From contig WIXG01000238.1 of assembly GCA_009869945.1 (NCBI GenBank), forward strand, positions 1-64,000: 64,000 nt of DNA. Direction: 5' to 3'. Positions 12,001 to 25,600 of this stretch are shown here, in pieces. A model generated the notes under the pieces. That model was not told the origin of the DNA. It did not search any database and worked only from the letters and a program-made list of their open reading frames with translations. The position numbers and the translations under genes were made by a program. Positions within the stretch are counted from its first letter, which is position 1, and every line of letters starts with the position of its first letter. The DNA is from Mesaphorura yosii (lineage: Eukaryota; Arthropoda; Collembola; Poduromorpha; Tullbergiidae).

Positions 12001-15000
12001 AGCATGGTGTAGCAATCGCAATTACGAGAAGTTATTAATCACGGTTGCTGTAATCAGTCGGCAAGTCGTGTAGAGCATTAAGTCAAGTACATTCGCGATA
12101 GAGCGGCCAGTTTATAGACCCTTCCCCAAGGAACTATTCAAGTCGGCAGACTTGCTTTTAATGGACATAATTTATCATGTGCAAAACCATTTCACTCCTC
12201 GCAAGTTATTTTGGAAAGTCTGACTGACTGTCTGAGCTATTTCCATCCAGATTTGCAGCACGCTGCTCTAAGACTCTAATTATGTGTGATGAATGCAAGA
12301 GCGTGGTTTCTGTCCGTCAATCCACAAATGAAAGAACAGCAGCAGCAGGTTGTGGCTCTTCAAAGGCTGGAAGGAACTTAAACTTTCATGGAAGTCTGGC
12401 CACAGCTACACATCCCTCAAAGTGAAAGTGCCACACTTCACGTCACAATGACCCGAGGTGCATTCTGAATCCAGAAATGTGTGGTTGGATCGCCGACTGT
12501 ATTCATTCTAAGATCACCGTTTCTTGTCTCTGATTGAAACTTAGCAGCGATGCGTGCATGTGCCTCTTTCGTGCACAGCTGTCTCTCCAAGACACTTTCA
12601 ATTACTTAAAAGTCTCCCAACTTGTCATCCTAGTTCCCTCGCCTTATTTGTCCTGTCTCAACCTACATCAAATGAGAACATGTTCCTAGAATCGGATTTC
12701 CTAGTTAAACATTCCTCATGAAAATGATATCATTGCAAACTCATTAAATATTAAATAAATTTGCGCCTGAACTTCGCGCATCTTCGCCATTTTTATGCGT
12801 ACACAGAACAAAAGCGTAGCTTTAACAGCTAAATTTCGGGCTGAACAAAACGAAAGAAGATGCAAAAGCATAAGTCAAGCCTAAAGTTAAACAAGTTGCT
12901 TTCACTTTAAACATTTTTCATTCTTTACTTTCTCTGTTGAAGAACTTGAGCCAGGGAATTTCTCATCGCAAGCGAGACTTGTATCACGTCTAATGTGTGC
13001 ACAGTTTTATGCAAAGAAGCCATACGAACCCGTAGTGGCTAATGCCCAATCACACTTAACACCCGGGGAGTAAAGTTTCTCGCACAAACTCCAAACTTCA
13101 CGCCGTGGTGAAGGCTGTAGGCATTTTTTGCGGGTGTGTTCGTCCCATTCTGGAGGGCAAATATTAGAGCACGATTTTATTGTTGAATTTCCAGCTTGCG
13201 TTCCTGCAGGCAAGATCACAAAGTATGCGTAATTTTTTCTCCAAGGCTTTTGTTGTCTGTGAGGATTTTCTTGAGCTTGGACTTCGCATGAAGTGTGTTC
13301 TAAACGTGGGACAAAGAATTTCTACTCTAAACCTTGGATCAGAATTTGAGCTTTAGTTTTCATTAGGCCGGAAAATTTCATTGATGCCAGTCTCACATTT
13401 TAACACAAGACAAATAGATTCTACAGCACAGAGTAAACGGACATGGAGCATCAACACTTGAGTGATGCATTTGTTTCTTATTTCTGATTTTCTTGCGTTT
13501 CTTGATTATATTAGTACCAATTCATTCATTATGACCACGAATACCAATTTTGAGCCGGCTTGCAGCCGTGGTTAAACTCAAGGCACAGTTTTTCATTGCA
13601 TTTTGTATGGTTTAGTTTGCATTTCCAAGTTACTCCACCTTTTCATAAAGGGTGGTGGTATTGGCTGGCTCGAATTATGAGTCCGAAGTTTGGATATTAT
13701 GACGCATCCCGGAAATACGCGAAATTATTTGCCTTAGGTGTAATCAGGAGCAGCTTAGCATTAGCACAAGTTTTAATCAATGAGAAAGCTTACTTCAGTC
13801 GAATCGAGACGGTATTAACAGATTTGGGGCAGAGACTTTTGGGTAAAACAGATTCATTAATCACTTTATAGTCAGCCGTCATGCCGATGTCTACGTGCCT
13901 TGTTTCCAAATATTACCCCATTGCTGTCAAAAATTATGCCATATGCGTGCGTATGCTTTAATGAAGCTTACCTCAACTTTAGCAACTGTTTCGGTCATTC
14001 AAGTCCGGGATTCAGCTATAGTCAGAGGACCACACAAAACTATTGGCTGTTGCCGAGTTCTCCATGATTTGGCCTTTTAAACCTTAAATATCCAACTTTT
14101 GGGGGCTATCTGCCGAATGTCGTGTCTATTAGGAGAGCAAAGCAGTGTTCATAGTTTCACATGTCCACGAGCGGAGAAATCAGGCGGCTTGAGTTTAGAT
14201 GACGCTGTTTTCTGAAATAATATTTGTTAATCTGTTTAATGCTTGGCAGGTGATCGTGTACCCAACAAAAGCGAGCCTGCAAAAAGTTGGAGCTATTATT
14301 GCATTGGCAGGTAACATTTCTCATTACAACCGAACAAAGCGTCAGTTTCAATTTGCAACCGCGTTTCTCTTTAATACGTTTAGCAATCTGGATAACCTCT
14401 GCTTGTCTCGCTGCGCCGCTTTTCATTTGGAGAAAGTTGAGCCACACGAAACTTGGTCTTCATGATTTTGGAATCTCGGAAGTCAACTTCTGCATGTAAG
14501 TGGCTTTTGAAAGTACAAAATGATCGATCAGCTTGCAATTTCCAAAACAATGAACCCACTTTCGAAGTTACAAAAAAGTTGTCCAAAGCAATCATCGAGA
14601 TACTGGAAGCAATGGATTTTGTCAGTTCTGAGTCCTGGTTAGATAGACATCCGATTGAAATTGAAATTCTCAGTCTCTTTTTAAAGTACAGCTTCAGATT
14701 CGTAATCATATATCGTGCCCAAATAACTAGTGCATTTAAACCCGCCGAATTTGACATATTGGAAATTTTACAGCGATAGTGCACATGACAGAGCTTCCCA
14801 CACAGCTGGATTATACTGTGATGGGCTTGTGGACTATCAATTTTCTAGTCTCAGTTTAGTTGGTCTCACTTTCCAAGAGAGTTACGCAAGGGCATTTAAG
14901 TTTACTTGGCACGGAGCTCTTATGTCTCTTGCGAACAATCTCTCTAAAGCCCCAAGAACTGGCACGTCCGAACTCCCCAGAGGAAAATATATTTCAAATG

Positions 15001-15933
15001 TGGAAGGACAAAATGCGCCTGGCGCATTGTTGCATGCGAAACATGCATTATTCACTGCAAAAACGTAAGCCGTCCACCCGGCAAATGCTTCCCCTTGACT
15101 TTGACAGGCGACGCATTTGCGACTTTACAAAAATCCCGCGGAAAATAATAGGACGGGGTTATCTTGCATTGCTATCAGGGAAGAATGGCCCACAGAACAC
15201 GGACGAGCTTACTACTCCATTTTCACCATCGTGGTGCAGTATTTGGTTCCGGTGACAATCGTCAGCGTTGCTTATCTCGGTACGTGAACAATTCATGCTA
15301 GACGGCATTGTGCTCGCGGTTAAGTAATTAAAGTTTCGACTCGGAATAATCAGAAAAACACGCACGAGTCTAAACTCATTCAGTGGCTGTCTGATATTTG
15401 TGGCAGGAATTTGCAAGAAGTTAAGATACAGAATGAAGCCTGGGACACGTACGGAGAGTCGCTGTCAACGAGGAAGTGGGGTGCTGGATCGAGACACAAG
15501 CCGAGTCCGAAGGACGAACCGCTTGTTAAAAAGCATCGCGTTGTTGTTTGGGATTTCGTGGATGCCGCTTAACGTCTTCAACTTGATCTCGGACATCAAA
15601 GATCTTCCCTTTAAAGATCATAAAAAGACGTACTTGATTATTTATGCCATCTGCCATATGGTGGGAATGTCGTCTGCTTGTTCGAATCCGGTGCTGTACG
15701 GATGGCTCAACGAGAACTTCCGTAAGGAGTTTAAAGACATTTGGTGTTTTCTGAATAGATGCTGCTGTAGAATTCAGAGCAGCAGTGTCGAAAGAGGTCA
15801 AGGATCAATTTCGCGTCGTTTAGATCCAGAGCACACAACAGTCCATTACAAGAAATCCAAAGCGTCTCCTCTCGAGGATCACGAAGACGTCGAGCAATCA
15901 ACACTCATAACACAAGTGCTGGAGCGGAAATGA
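6090..15933 (+). CDS. NPFR: Neuropeptide F receptor (class A GPCR)
   Basis: Seven coding exons join in frame: 6090-6105, 11369-11683, 11796-11959, 14250-14310, 14384-14495, 15179-15279 and 15407-15933, giving 431 aa. All seven helices are present. TM1 has GTMGNCLVVSTVI, TM2 LNLAVSDLLLCVITMPLT, the end of TM3 ALDRYHVIVYPT (DRY motif), TM4 AIWITSACLAAPLF, TM5 VVQYLVPVTIVSVAYLG, TM6 FGISWMPLNVFNLI and TM7 SSACSNPVLYGWLNENFRKEF. EEWPTEHGRAYYSIF before TM5 and CSNPVLYGW are typical of insect NPF receptors. The N-terminus has N-glycosylation sites (NGT, NRT). The first exon encodes only MNENQ plus one base, and its GTAAGT donor joins the acceptor at 11367-11368 in phase. If that exon is wrong, the start is the ATG at 11374 (424 aa). 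It should be a Gi-type receptor for neuropeptide F in neurons or gut. Confidence 0.93.
6106..11368 (+). other. Large intron 1 of NPFR
   Basis: A 5.26-kb inferred intron between the 16-nt first coding exon and the main N-terminal exon. No second gene is supported on either strand. Open frames are short and featureless. Its extent depends on the proposed 6090-6105 exon being real. Confidence 0.5.
11960..14249 (+). other. NPFR intron after TM3
   Basis: A 2.3-kb intron splitting the DRYH/VIVYP junction after TM3. It contains a 103-codon open frame (13560-13871) with no recognisable domain, which I take as chance. Nothing else stands out. Confidence 0.7.
14496..15178 (+). other. NPFR intron before TM5
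   Basis: A 683-bp intron inside the second extracellular loop. Overlapping open frames of 108-134 codons occur on both strands but do not join flanking exons and resemble nothing known. Confidence 0.7.
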
Positions 15934-16780
15934 CCTACAGTAACTCGTTTGAATGCAAACAACCCATGCTCCACTTCAGCCGTTAATGCATTGCATTCGA
16001 CTGAAGTGGAAGTTATCCTGTTGAGGAATGGAACTCCTCTGTAAGCAAGGTCCATTTTCACCGTAATGGACCAATTTTAATGTGAAACTTGAACACGGCA
16101 GAAGGCCCACGAGTCCCTTAGCACTCTTCATCGATCTTCAGCTCACAGTTCCCATCCTGTGCCCAGTTTTCATGATGAGCCGGTACTTTTGTCAGGGTCG
16201 AGCATGGGCGTGTGCTTGAGTGAGGCCGCTCGGGCCTCTGATAAGAACGGACTGTATCTTTAGGTACTGTCGTGATCGCGACTAATAGAGATCACACACT
16301 TGGTTGCAATTACAGAGAATTTATTACTGCTGTTGTAAATATGTGTATATATTTTTGGAGACACTCAAACTCATGGAGATGAAATTGCTTTTAATGCAAA
16401 AGAAATGATCCACTTGAAAAGACGCATTAGAATAATATAAGAAGTATTGAGGCACTCGATCATGCTCTCTTAAGATAACGTGAGTACTTGTGTAGATTTG
16501 TGTACATACATGAAATTAATATAATTATCTATATTATAAAGACATTTGATGTGAACGTGAATAAGAGGCTAAGATTCTATTTTGCTAGAATTATTATTTA
16601 TTGGAAATTGTTGTCCAAGTGGAGTGAACATATTATGAACTTGTTGTGTTTCTTCGAAATGGTGCAACCCACACGTGTAAACAAGGGTGCTACAGAAACT
16701 TATAATCGAATTGCGTTTGTGCTTGAAGGAATTTGTGGTAATTGTTATGATTAAATAAAAATTTATTTTGGAATTGAACA
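15934..16780 (+). other. Probable NPFR 3'UTR
   Basis: AT-rich, non-coding sequence from the NPFR stop to an AATAAA at 16754-16759. I infer that this is the 3'UTR. A nearer unrecognised poly(A) site is possible. Confidence 0.45.
16754..16759 (+). other. Possible poly(A) signal of NPFR
   Basis: AATAAA about 820 bp after the stop codon, at the end of an AT-rich stretch. Confidence 0.4.
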
Positions 16781-19700
16781 CTCGAGTGCTGGGTTTATTC
16801 TGCGGAAAACGGATCGGCTTTTCTCATGTTTCATCTGTAGCATTTTCATGAATACAGATCATAAGAAATTTGTAGTTGTCTACAGAAGATAGGCTTGCCT
16901 GTGATTCAAAACCTCGTTTATAATAGTTCCTTCCTTCAAGACAGAAGAAAGGGAACATGTTTCACGATGCCCTGAAAAAATCCCACGCACAAATTCCTGT
17001 CATATTTGCATCTCTTAATTCAATAAAGCCTGCAGACAGCCAATTTCAAACAAAATGCATTTTGCATAAATTCATAAAAGAATACGTAATACCCGAATCA
17101 TCATAACATTTCAAATTTAAATTTTCAGGACATACTCAATGGAAACACGGAGCTATTTTGTCGTGTCTGGATCCTTTGAGAGAGATCACGAATGAAATAC
17201 ATCTCAGCTTCTTGAGTTCTTGAAGTTTGAAGCAGAGAAATCAGTAAAAGCGCCTCATTATTATTCCACTTGTCAGTGCTACCGTAATTCAATCAATTTC
17301 AATCAATCTCCAATTCTTACTACAAACACAGTGAATCGAATGGAGGAACAACATGCCAGATAAGATTGCGTGGCACAAATCAAAGTCAATACTCGACGTG
17401 CGACGAACAACTCCGCCGTCATCGGCGCAAATGTACGAATTGCATAAATCAAAACTACATTGGCGTTTGACATAATATGCAAGAATCAGAGCATTCCTCA
17501 TTTCATACAGCCGAAATCATTTATTGATAACAAGATTTTAGCAGTTTTCCACTTGCCTATTGCTAACAAGAACCTGAATTGTTAACCATTTTGAAATCTC
17601 TCTCCAGATGAGTAACACTTTGTAGTTGATCAACATTTCAGCCCACCGTGGGCATCTGTACGTCCAGACCGAGCAGCCGCCACTGAAAATGAGAAACACA
17701 TATTAAATTAGCGGTTGATTTATTTTGGTTTCCAGCAAGCAAAATCCTTTCGTTTTTTCATCCATGCCACATGCGGAGCGTGTGAGCAACAACTTTTACT
17801 TGTCGGCACTATCTTAAATCTTGGCAAAGATCCGTGCCGAGTGCACAACTTTTGCCATGGTCCTTGTTTTTCGCAAACATGCTATGTGTCATGTTTTAAT
17901 TTTATGTTCGCACGGAAATACTGTAATGAATAGGACCTATGGAGAAAGACAGGCGAGAAATGTCGGTCTGTCGGAACGGAAGAAAGAAGGCAATTACGCT
18001 CTCGAATCTTTTTCTTTCCGTTGAACTGAACGGAAAACTAATACCGCAGCTTACGGGTTGCTTGTGGTTTAGCCGGCTCATGACAAACCTTTTCTCTCCG
18101 CTCCGCACAGCCTCGATGTACGCAAGGAGTTGAGCTCCTGTATTCGACGTGAGGAGGTGAGCCGTCAAAGTTTCCACTTCGCCGTTATACCTGACAGACA
18201 AAGGGCATTGTTTCCAAATTACATGTCAAAAATTATTTCGACAGAAAAGGTCAACGGTAACTTCTTTTCACTGGACCAGAGGACCCAGTGACTCCAGGAC
18301 CCGATCATGTGGTAGAGTTGTGGTATCCGGCCGGCGGAGCATTAATACTCCGATATTTATAACGCACTTTGCTTTCACCGCTGTCTGTCATTACCATTAG
18401 CGTCTAAGTCACACTCTCAACAGATGGACGACAGAAAGTCAAAGCATCCTGGTTCACACTTGTGCCAGCTGACTCATCTACCAAGGAGAGTGACACATCT
18501 AATGGGCATCCATTAACGATGCTGTCATGTTAGAAACGGTACACACGCACTCCTGCGCCGTCCTGAAGTGGGCACCTTTTCCCTTTGCCGCCCGGGCCGT
18601 TTTCAACTTCCATTTATCAGTAATTAATTCTCGGTAGAGAGTGTCAACGCTTCAGCCATGCCACCAACAACACAGCTCAGCCACTCTCTCGAATTTAGTC
18701 CGTATACACACAATCAACTTGCTTTCACTTTACGTGAAACTCCTGGCTTTTAGGCAAATTGATTCTGCCTTTACGGCTCCGGTGGGAAAACATCAAACGG
18801 GCGCCGGTGATAATAAAATAACTCAATTATGGCAAATTACGCGAGTCCAACGTGCGAGACTAAATTGTGGACTGCAATCTTGTTATGCTGATGAGATTAA
18901 ATTTTAGAATGGATGCTCAGATCAAAGCGAGCTCCTCCACCTGAATGAGCGCAGACTAAAGACAGGAAATGAACTCAGAGCGCAAGTTGAACACAATGAA
19001 TAGTGAAAAGAAACTAGACATTCCACAAGCACAATTTGAAGAAGTCTCTCGCACTGAGCCGATTTTCGCTGAAAGACGAGAGACCATGTGTAGTTTTGGT
19101 GCTAGCCAAATACACCAAGTGTGCTTTCTTGATTTCCGATGATCTAATAAATCATTCGAAATTGAAATTCCCAACATGCTGCAACAAGGCCAGAATAAAC
19201 CACTTCCGTTTATAATAGACACTGAATTAAATTCTTTCACGGATGATCAAAGCGATGTACAGATTCTCCAGGAATGCTTTCTCCACATGGCTCTATAATT
19301 CGTCTTATATTTGTCTTATATGCCTGCAAATCTCTTTAAAGAAGCATCACACCATGTAGAAACTTGTCTACACGTGTGCGTCTACAGCATGCCAAGCGTT
19401 GTTTTGTTATCTGGGTGAGGCCTGGTGCGCATTGGTCCATTAATCTTAAGAATGCAATACAGAATTATGGTCTTGTAAAGGTTGTCCAAAGTGAGACCAT
19501 GAGTTGCCTATAATTTGTTATCTCTCTGCTGCTGGTTCGCATCCAGAACACTCGGTTACATGTTTTTTTTACTATTTGTTAAACTTCACCTCTGTCGCCT
19601 GACTGTCGCCCGTCTTATATTAATTTGAATGCTGTTTCAAGAACTAGCGAGTTTTATGCGTGCAAAAAATATTCGGTTCAAACAAACGGTTCTTCGTGCG

Positions 19701-22700
19701 GGCAAACCAAGTTATGCTTCAAAATATGATCATCTCAGATTTTTAAATACACGCACTAGTAAAGAGTCCAACTTTCATCTCATTACTGTGCACTGTACGG
19801 AAAACAATACAACGGACTCTGTCCGCCTTTTAGTTCATGCTTGATCTGACTTTAAATAAATGCGAAAGATCGGAATTGAAAACGATGCGTTCTTTTTGCG
19901 AAAAGCACTTCTCTTCCACTTCACGCTCGGCCAACTATTAGTAAGCACTTTGACATTTGTTCCATTAGTGCCGCCCATTGCACCGCCACAAAATGCCAGT
20001 TTCGATATCGAGTTGAGGCATGTCATGTCCAGTTAGAACTTAAACACGAGCAAATGGGCTTAATAACAACGAATAAATTACATTATGAGTCAATGAGCAG
20101 ACAAACCTTGTTTCATCCAGAAATATCGAACTGAGTGGGGCGAATTTGACAGGACCTTGAGCCAACTCGCATAAAAGCCTGAGACGACAATCTTCATCAT
20201 TAATCTCCAGTCCAGCAAAAAAGGCTAATTTTTGCAATCTCATGCAGATTCAAGGGAGAGACAGGGTTTGGGCGTGTGATAGAGGCTCTCGACTTTGGGT
20301 TGCAGGTTGCGAAATCTGGAAATCCACAGCAGCACTGAAGGCAGTTGTAGCAGGAGCACGAGAAGAGCGTTGAAGAGGCACGGTACTCAGTGAGGACGAC
20401 ATGAGTTTCCACAACGGGTCCCCTGAGCCAAATCACACAATATTTAGCTTAAGGATCCCACGAATTCGCATCTTGACTCCTTAGGTGAATTTATGCTGCT
20501 GCCTGTGCCCAGTGCACTTTCAGCACCATCGTTCGCTTTACGCGCATCAATATCGGACTCGTTAATGGATGACTCTCGCACGGCGGCTCCTCTTAGCTTC
20601 GAATTCATTTCTAGAAGTGTTGGTTGAGATCTCGAGTCTCATGCACCAAACGCGAACAGTTGATGTCTTGTTGTGTGCACCTTGCAACAAAAAGGAAAGA
20701 AACCATCCACCAGTCGCCAATACACTATACTCTGTATGAGGAAATCACTGCAGTTGCATTATTCCGCTTCCCAATTTACTATCATCGCTCATCAAAAGCA
20801 TATGATTGACTTACCAGAATAGCAGAAGCTCAGAGGCAGATTAGTTTTGCTCTTAATGGTATATTCATGAGGATGCCGTTTTCACAAAACATTAATCACT
20901 CAATTTGCAATATACGAATTTTGATTTCTGTTTCAAGATCGGAGCAATCAGAGCACTTTAGCGCATCGCGGATGAAATTCTGCCCGTTTATTCTAGTTTA
21001 GTTTGTAGACTCTAGTGCACTTGAAATTGCTGAAAAGTGAATATTTTCCTCACTAATCTTGCTATATTTCATTTGTCCGATGCAAAGAGGATTTGGTGCT
21101 TGAACACAAGATTTATTTTTTGCTTTGTTAATGCGTTTACTCGCTCATTGTTCAACTTTGTTATCTTTCGGCTTTTTTGCCATTGTGTCTGCTCGTCACC
21201 GTTATTCTTCTCTCCCAACTAACCTCAATCCTCCACGAGTTTCACAGACGCAGAAAAACGAAACATGTCATGAGATCAGTCAGACTGATGATTATTTAAT
21301 AGGTTGGAATCCTGGACGATGGAATAGAAACTTTTGACTTTACTTCGGAGCCAAAGCACTTCAGCTTAAAGAATTGTGCAGTTTTTTAATTATCTTTAAT
21401 TTTATGTCAAACTCTTCGAGTGGCAATAATTTAGAAGAAAACGTTTGTTGCCCCGATTTGGCCTTGCTGCATATGTAAACTCTCATAATGAGCAAACAGC
21501 GGAATGCATACGCTCAGGAATGTTTCGACTCGGGTGATCTTTGGTGTAAAGAATAATTTGATGAAAGTTTTTTAATTTGTCATAAAGGAGCTCATTTCGA
21601 AGGAAATTTACACGCACATGACTCCAAAATGATCTATCAAACACACGAGCGCAAACGCGAGGAACTTTTGTCAACAAAACCCAAACAAATTAGCATCAAA
21701 AACTTTCCATGTCATGTTGGAGGAATCCTCGCCTACGATCTTCCGGAATTCCAGAGTGCGTTGAAAGTTGTCTGCGCCGTGCTTTGTGCTCGATTTTTGC
21801 ATAAAAATTCTATGTCCAAATAAATACGGAAACATGCGTTGCAAATGTAACTGCCAATCATCAAAGCACCGACTTTATGAGTGCAGTGTTTTGTCTCCCA
21901 ATGCAAGCTTCTTCTTCTTCGACAAGATTGGCAAATAACTTCAAGTAGATTACTCTGGAAAAATACCTGAACTAGAGACGGGCGAGGAAAGTTGTTTATT
22001 GAGCAGTAATGAAATGTCACTGAAGCTGATTACTTGGAATAGAGGTGGATTTCAGGAATAAATGCTTTGTCTTGATGTGGAGAGTAGGAAAATGGAAGTT
22101 TCACTGTTCAGACGTTGACTTGATACCATAGCGCCACCATTATTTGATAAATGTTTGGAATTGTTTTTTTCAACGTGACAAGCAAGGCACTGTCAGCCTA
22201 ATATTGATGAGTTCTTTCGTGTTGACCAGCAGCCAGACCTCAGTCCCAACAGTGCGAGTGTAGTGGCTCCATTCCACACTTACAAGTACGTGATGGTTGA
22301 AACAATAAAAGCACAATTCCAATCAAGAGTTGACACTAGTACTATGTATCATCAGGCATCTCCGTAAATTTGATCATGACACTGGCAGAACAAGGTTGTT
22401 CGAGGTTTAAATACCTCTGGGCAAAAGGCAGGTGGAGGTCAAAAAATAAAGAACACAAACTCCGGGAGTGATTAATTGCACAAAAGAATCAATTTGATTT
22501 ATTAATTTTGTTTCAAAATTTTGAGGACATTTGCCAATGGCCGAATGTTGCGGAATTAAATTTGTCCTGAATAAATATTAATTCAACATTAACAAAACAA
22601 ATGTAATAAAAATATAAAATTAATAACATTATAACAAATATTAAAACAACAACTGGAATTATAAAATAGTCAACAACAATAACAATGAGCCAGCATTGTG

Positions 22701-24569
22701 CCGAGCGGAATTTGGATTGCCGTGTCGCATTAAATATAGGAATAATTTCTTTGTGTGGAATGACAGTAGCGGCAGATTGTTCTTTCTCCAGCATAATTTC
22801 GTTCTGAATTTCGAAGGGGACATTTTTGTAAAGAGGAAAAATGTCGTCGAACGTGTAGAGTCGAGTCGAATTCGTTACAAATCGTCAAAGTCTGTGTTAA
22901 TTTGTCACGGGATGGCCGATTAGTCAGTTCGTCGGAATAAATATTCTGATATGCCTGATTCTGTGTCTGATTGGGTTCGTTATGAGTGAATTTGAGTTCT
23001 TTGAGTTGAACAAATTACTCAATACACGTCATGTGTGCCTTTTGCATTTTGACTTTAGGTAATTTATGTTAAATTAAATTCTAAGCAACTAGAGTCACAC
23101 AAGTCAAGGTCAATATAAAACAAAATTTCCTTTTTAAATTACAAAATGTCAGTCTTTGGTTGTTTAAACAAGAGGGAAAGAAAAGCGTAAGTAGTCTTCC
23201 TGTACACAAAAGCGTGAGAGTATTTCGTCCCATTAACAAGAGCTCGTGTAGGTTGTCCGGTGTGGGGATTAAATAAGGTCAAATTGTGCCTGAGCAATTG
23301 AATTTGGATTCTCCACAGAGTCCGTCCTACGAAAGAATGTCAACGGTGGTGTGTGTGCGTCATACAAATAGTTACCGTAGAGTTAGTAATGCGTCGTAGA
23401 AATATTCCCCAAATTTTGTAGCCCAATTCCTCATATCTAATGTTTGTACGTGTCTGGTATCGTTTGGCGAGTGAGGTCGATTGAGTGAATCATGAATTTC
23501 GTGTGAGGTACGTGTCTTAGTGGAACAAGAGCCGCTAAAATGTTTCCGGGAGTGAGTCCAAATCAGGATTTGTTTTGTCTTTGATGAATTTTGTGGCCTT
23601 CGTCCCGTCGCGCCGTGAGACACGGCCCATCGAGCCAAAAGTCAAACAAGCCCGAAGATACATGGAGAGAAGGAGAGGTGAGACAGAATTTTTTGGCTAT
23701 TGGTGATCTACAAAACAAAAGCAAGAGAACATTTAATCAAAACTCGTTTCAAATATGCAATAAATTCCTTTCTTTCACTCTGCGCGTAGTAGTCAAACAG
23801 GAAATGATGAAAAGTCAATGTGAACGAACTCGGCCCACTCTCCTCGCCAGCCAACACACTACCTGGCTGGCTCAAACTAGGTGAAGGGTCAAGTTTACTT
23901 GCTTGTGTCATCAAATCCTGTCCGACTGGCTTTCGTTTCTACTTTTCTACTTTTCTTACGAATAATAAAAAAGAAATCTGCAATAATGGTGTTGTTTTGT
24001 GCTACAAGAAGCTCGACCCTGAAAACTAACGTTTTTTCTGCCTCTTCTTCGTCTCTGACTGCATCGCTCAACTGTACCGTACACGTTCAAGCCTCTTATT
24101 TATTTTCTAGGTCGCCTAAGTCCGCCTTCTTCACTGCTCAACTCTTTGCGCACAGTCTTCAAGCAGAGAAAATAATAGGTTAACGAAAGATCCTGCAATG
24201 CACGTTCATGTGGATGGACGTTATGGTTCTGATTAAATTATATCGACTTCATCGCCCATGAACCCACACCGAAAAGATTGCCAAGTACGATTGCGTGCGC
24301 ACAGAGTGTGAAGAACGGACTCAACGATAAGCCTCTGAGCGTCTAAAGTTCACCAGAACTGAACGGGCCCTAAATACGTTATCCAAATATGAATCACCTG
24401 CACTAAAACTTTACGCTTGCAACTCGCGTCTCGTTCGTAAAACAGCAGGCAGGCGCGTTCTCGTGATTATGAGCTATCTTGTGAGATACGAAATTCTCGC
24501 CGGTATGAACGTTACAAGCTCCCTACTTTTGAGTTGCCGTCTCAGAGAAATGTGAAAAATACGGCTTAC
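16781..24569. other. Gene-poor spacer, no gene supported
   Basis: About 7.8 kb with only short, domain-free open frames on both strands. It includes a strongly A/T-biased patch around 22,560-22,690. The last few hundred bases before 24,569 may be the 3'UTR or 3'UTR intron of the small minus-strand gene. I recognised no tRNA, miRNA or transposon. Confidence 0.5.
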
Positions 24570-24575
24570 CTGGTA

Positions 24576-25110
24576 TTACTGGCTTTTGTTGTAGGCATCG
24601 TATAATTTCTCAATGGCACCCAGAACTTTCTCAGCTGTGCCAGCCAAGTTGTATGATCTGTATGATCCGTAACTGCTGGAACCGGACCATCCGGAGCCAC
24701 CACCACCGCTGTAGCTGTCACCCCAGCCGGAGTTTTTGCTCAAGAGTGGGTAGATAACTGGGTGAAAGGAATTGTGACTTATAGTTGCCGAATTCTAATT
24801 CTAATGCCGAAGAAGTGTAGAAGTGTCAATTAAAGAACTTACCAGCGGCGAGAGCCAAGAGGACGATGATTGCTCCGAGAGCAAGGAAAAGTCCAGTGCT
24901 CAAGTCGAAGGAGAGTCCAGCATAGGTGTAGCCGTAGGGATCGTGACTGCCGTGTTGGCTTGGGTACGAGTTGTAGTGATACTGTTGGGAGTATCCGCCA
25001 CCACGGGTAGCCTCGTCAGCAACAACAGCTGACTTGGTTTCACCCTCAGCACGGGCACCAGCCAACAGAAGAAAAGCAAAAGGAACTGCCAAAACTATTG
25101 TGCGCAACAT
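24576..25110 (-). CDS. Small secreted/membrane Gly-Ser-Tyr-rich protein, function unknown
   Basis: Two coding exons, 25110-24843 and 24757-24576 (TAA), give 149 aa. The start MLRTIVLAVPFAFLLLAGARA is a clear signal peptide (about residues 1-21). A Gln/Tyr/His/Ser stretch (YSQQYHYNSYPSQHGSHDPY) follows, then a strongly hydrophobic segment (LFLALGAIIVLLALAAVIYP, about residues 72-91), a Gly/Ser-rich linker (SYSGGGGSGWSGSSSYGSY), and a short amphipathic end (EKVLGAIEKLYDAYNKSQ). That is the layout of small arthropod epithelial or cuticle-associated proteins, but I recognise no family. Upstream there is a likely 5'UTR intron (donor at 25502/25501, acceptor at 25160) and a TATA box. A strong donor (CAG|GTAAGC) lies only 6 nt after the stop, suggesting a 3'UTR intron as well. 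Confidence 0.8.
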
Positions 25111-25594
25111 GATGACGATTTGGTGAAGATTTGTGTGGAGAATGTCCAAAATGGAAAACCTGCAAAGATGATGGGAGAATTAATCACAAAATGCACACGC
25201 AACAGATAACCGAAACGAGCGACTTTAACAACGTTAGGAAAACTCCTGAGACAAAACTCTTCTTGCGTGTTCTCGATCGGACAGAAACTGTGAGCAACCC
25301 AATTACAAATCTATAGAGAACGAAAGAAATCCAGAAAAGATTGGGCTCAAGAATTGCTTTGCCACAACGATGAAGCACAAACAAAACTTCACACTTTTGC
25401 GATTTGATTATTTTGTTGGAAATCTACTTGAGTTGAGAAAACGCAAGGCCTGAGTTTGCAAAGTCTTCGCAGCACGAGAGAAGAAATCACCAAGTTCGCA
25501 CCTGTCGGATAAAGGGAATGGTTTTTTCCTCTGTTGGTAGTGACTGTACAACAATCGGATGCTTAGTGATCTTGTTGAGGCTCCGAACCATCTC

Positions 25595-25600
25595 TTTATA
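25595..25600 (-). promoter_or_regulatory. TATA box of the small secreted-protein gene
   Basis: Read on the minus strand this is TATAAA followed by GAG. An initiator-like TCACTA lies about 33 nt downstream (A at 25567), the expected TATA-to-start distance. A 5'UTR of about 65 nt then runs to the donor after 25502. Confidence 0.6.

Noticed and set aside
13560-13871. 103-codon open frame inside an NPFR intron
   Set aside because: No recognisable domain or transposase motif. It lies between well-defined exons of the receptor.
19505-19555. ggttcgcatcc, similar to a tRNA B box
   Set aside because: No matching A box or cloverleaf arms upstream.
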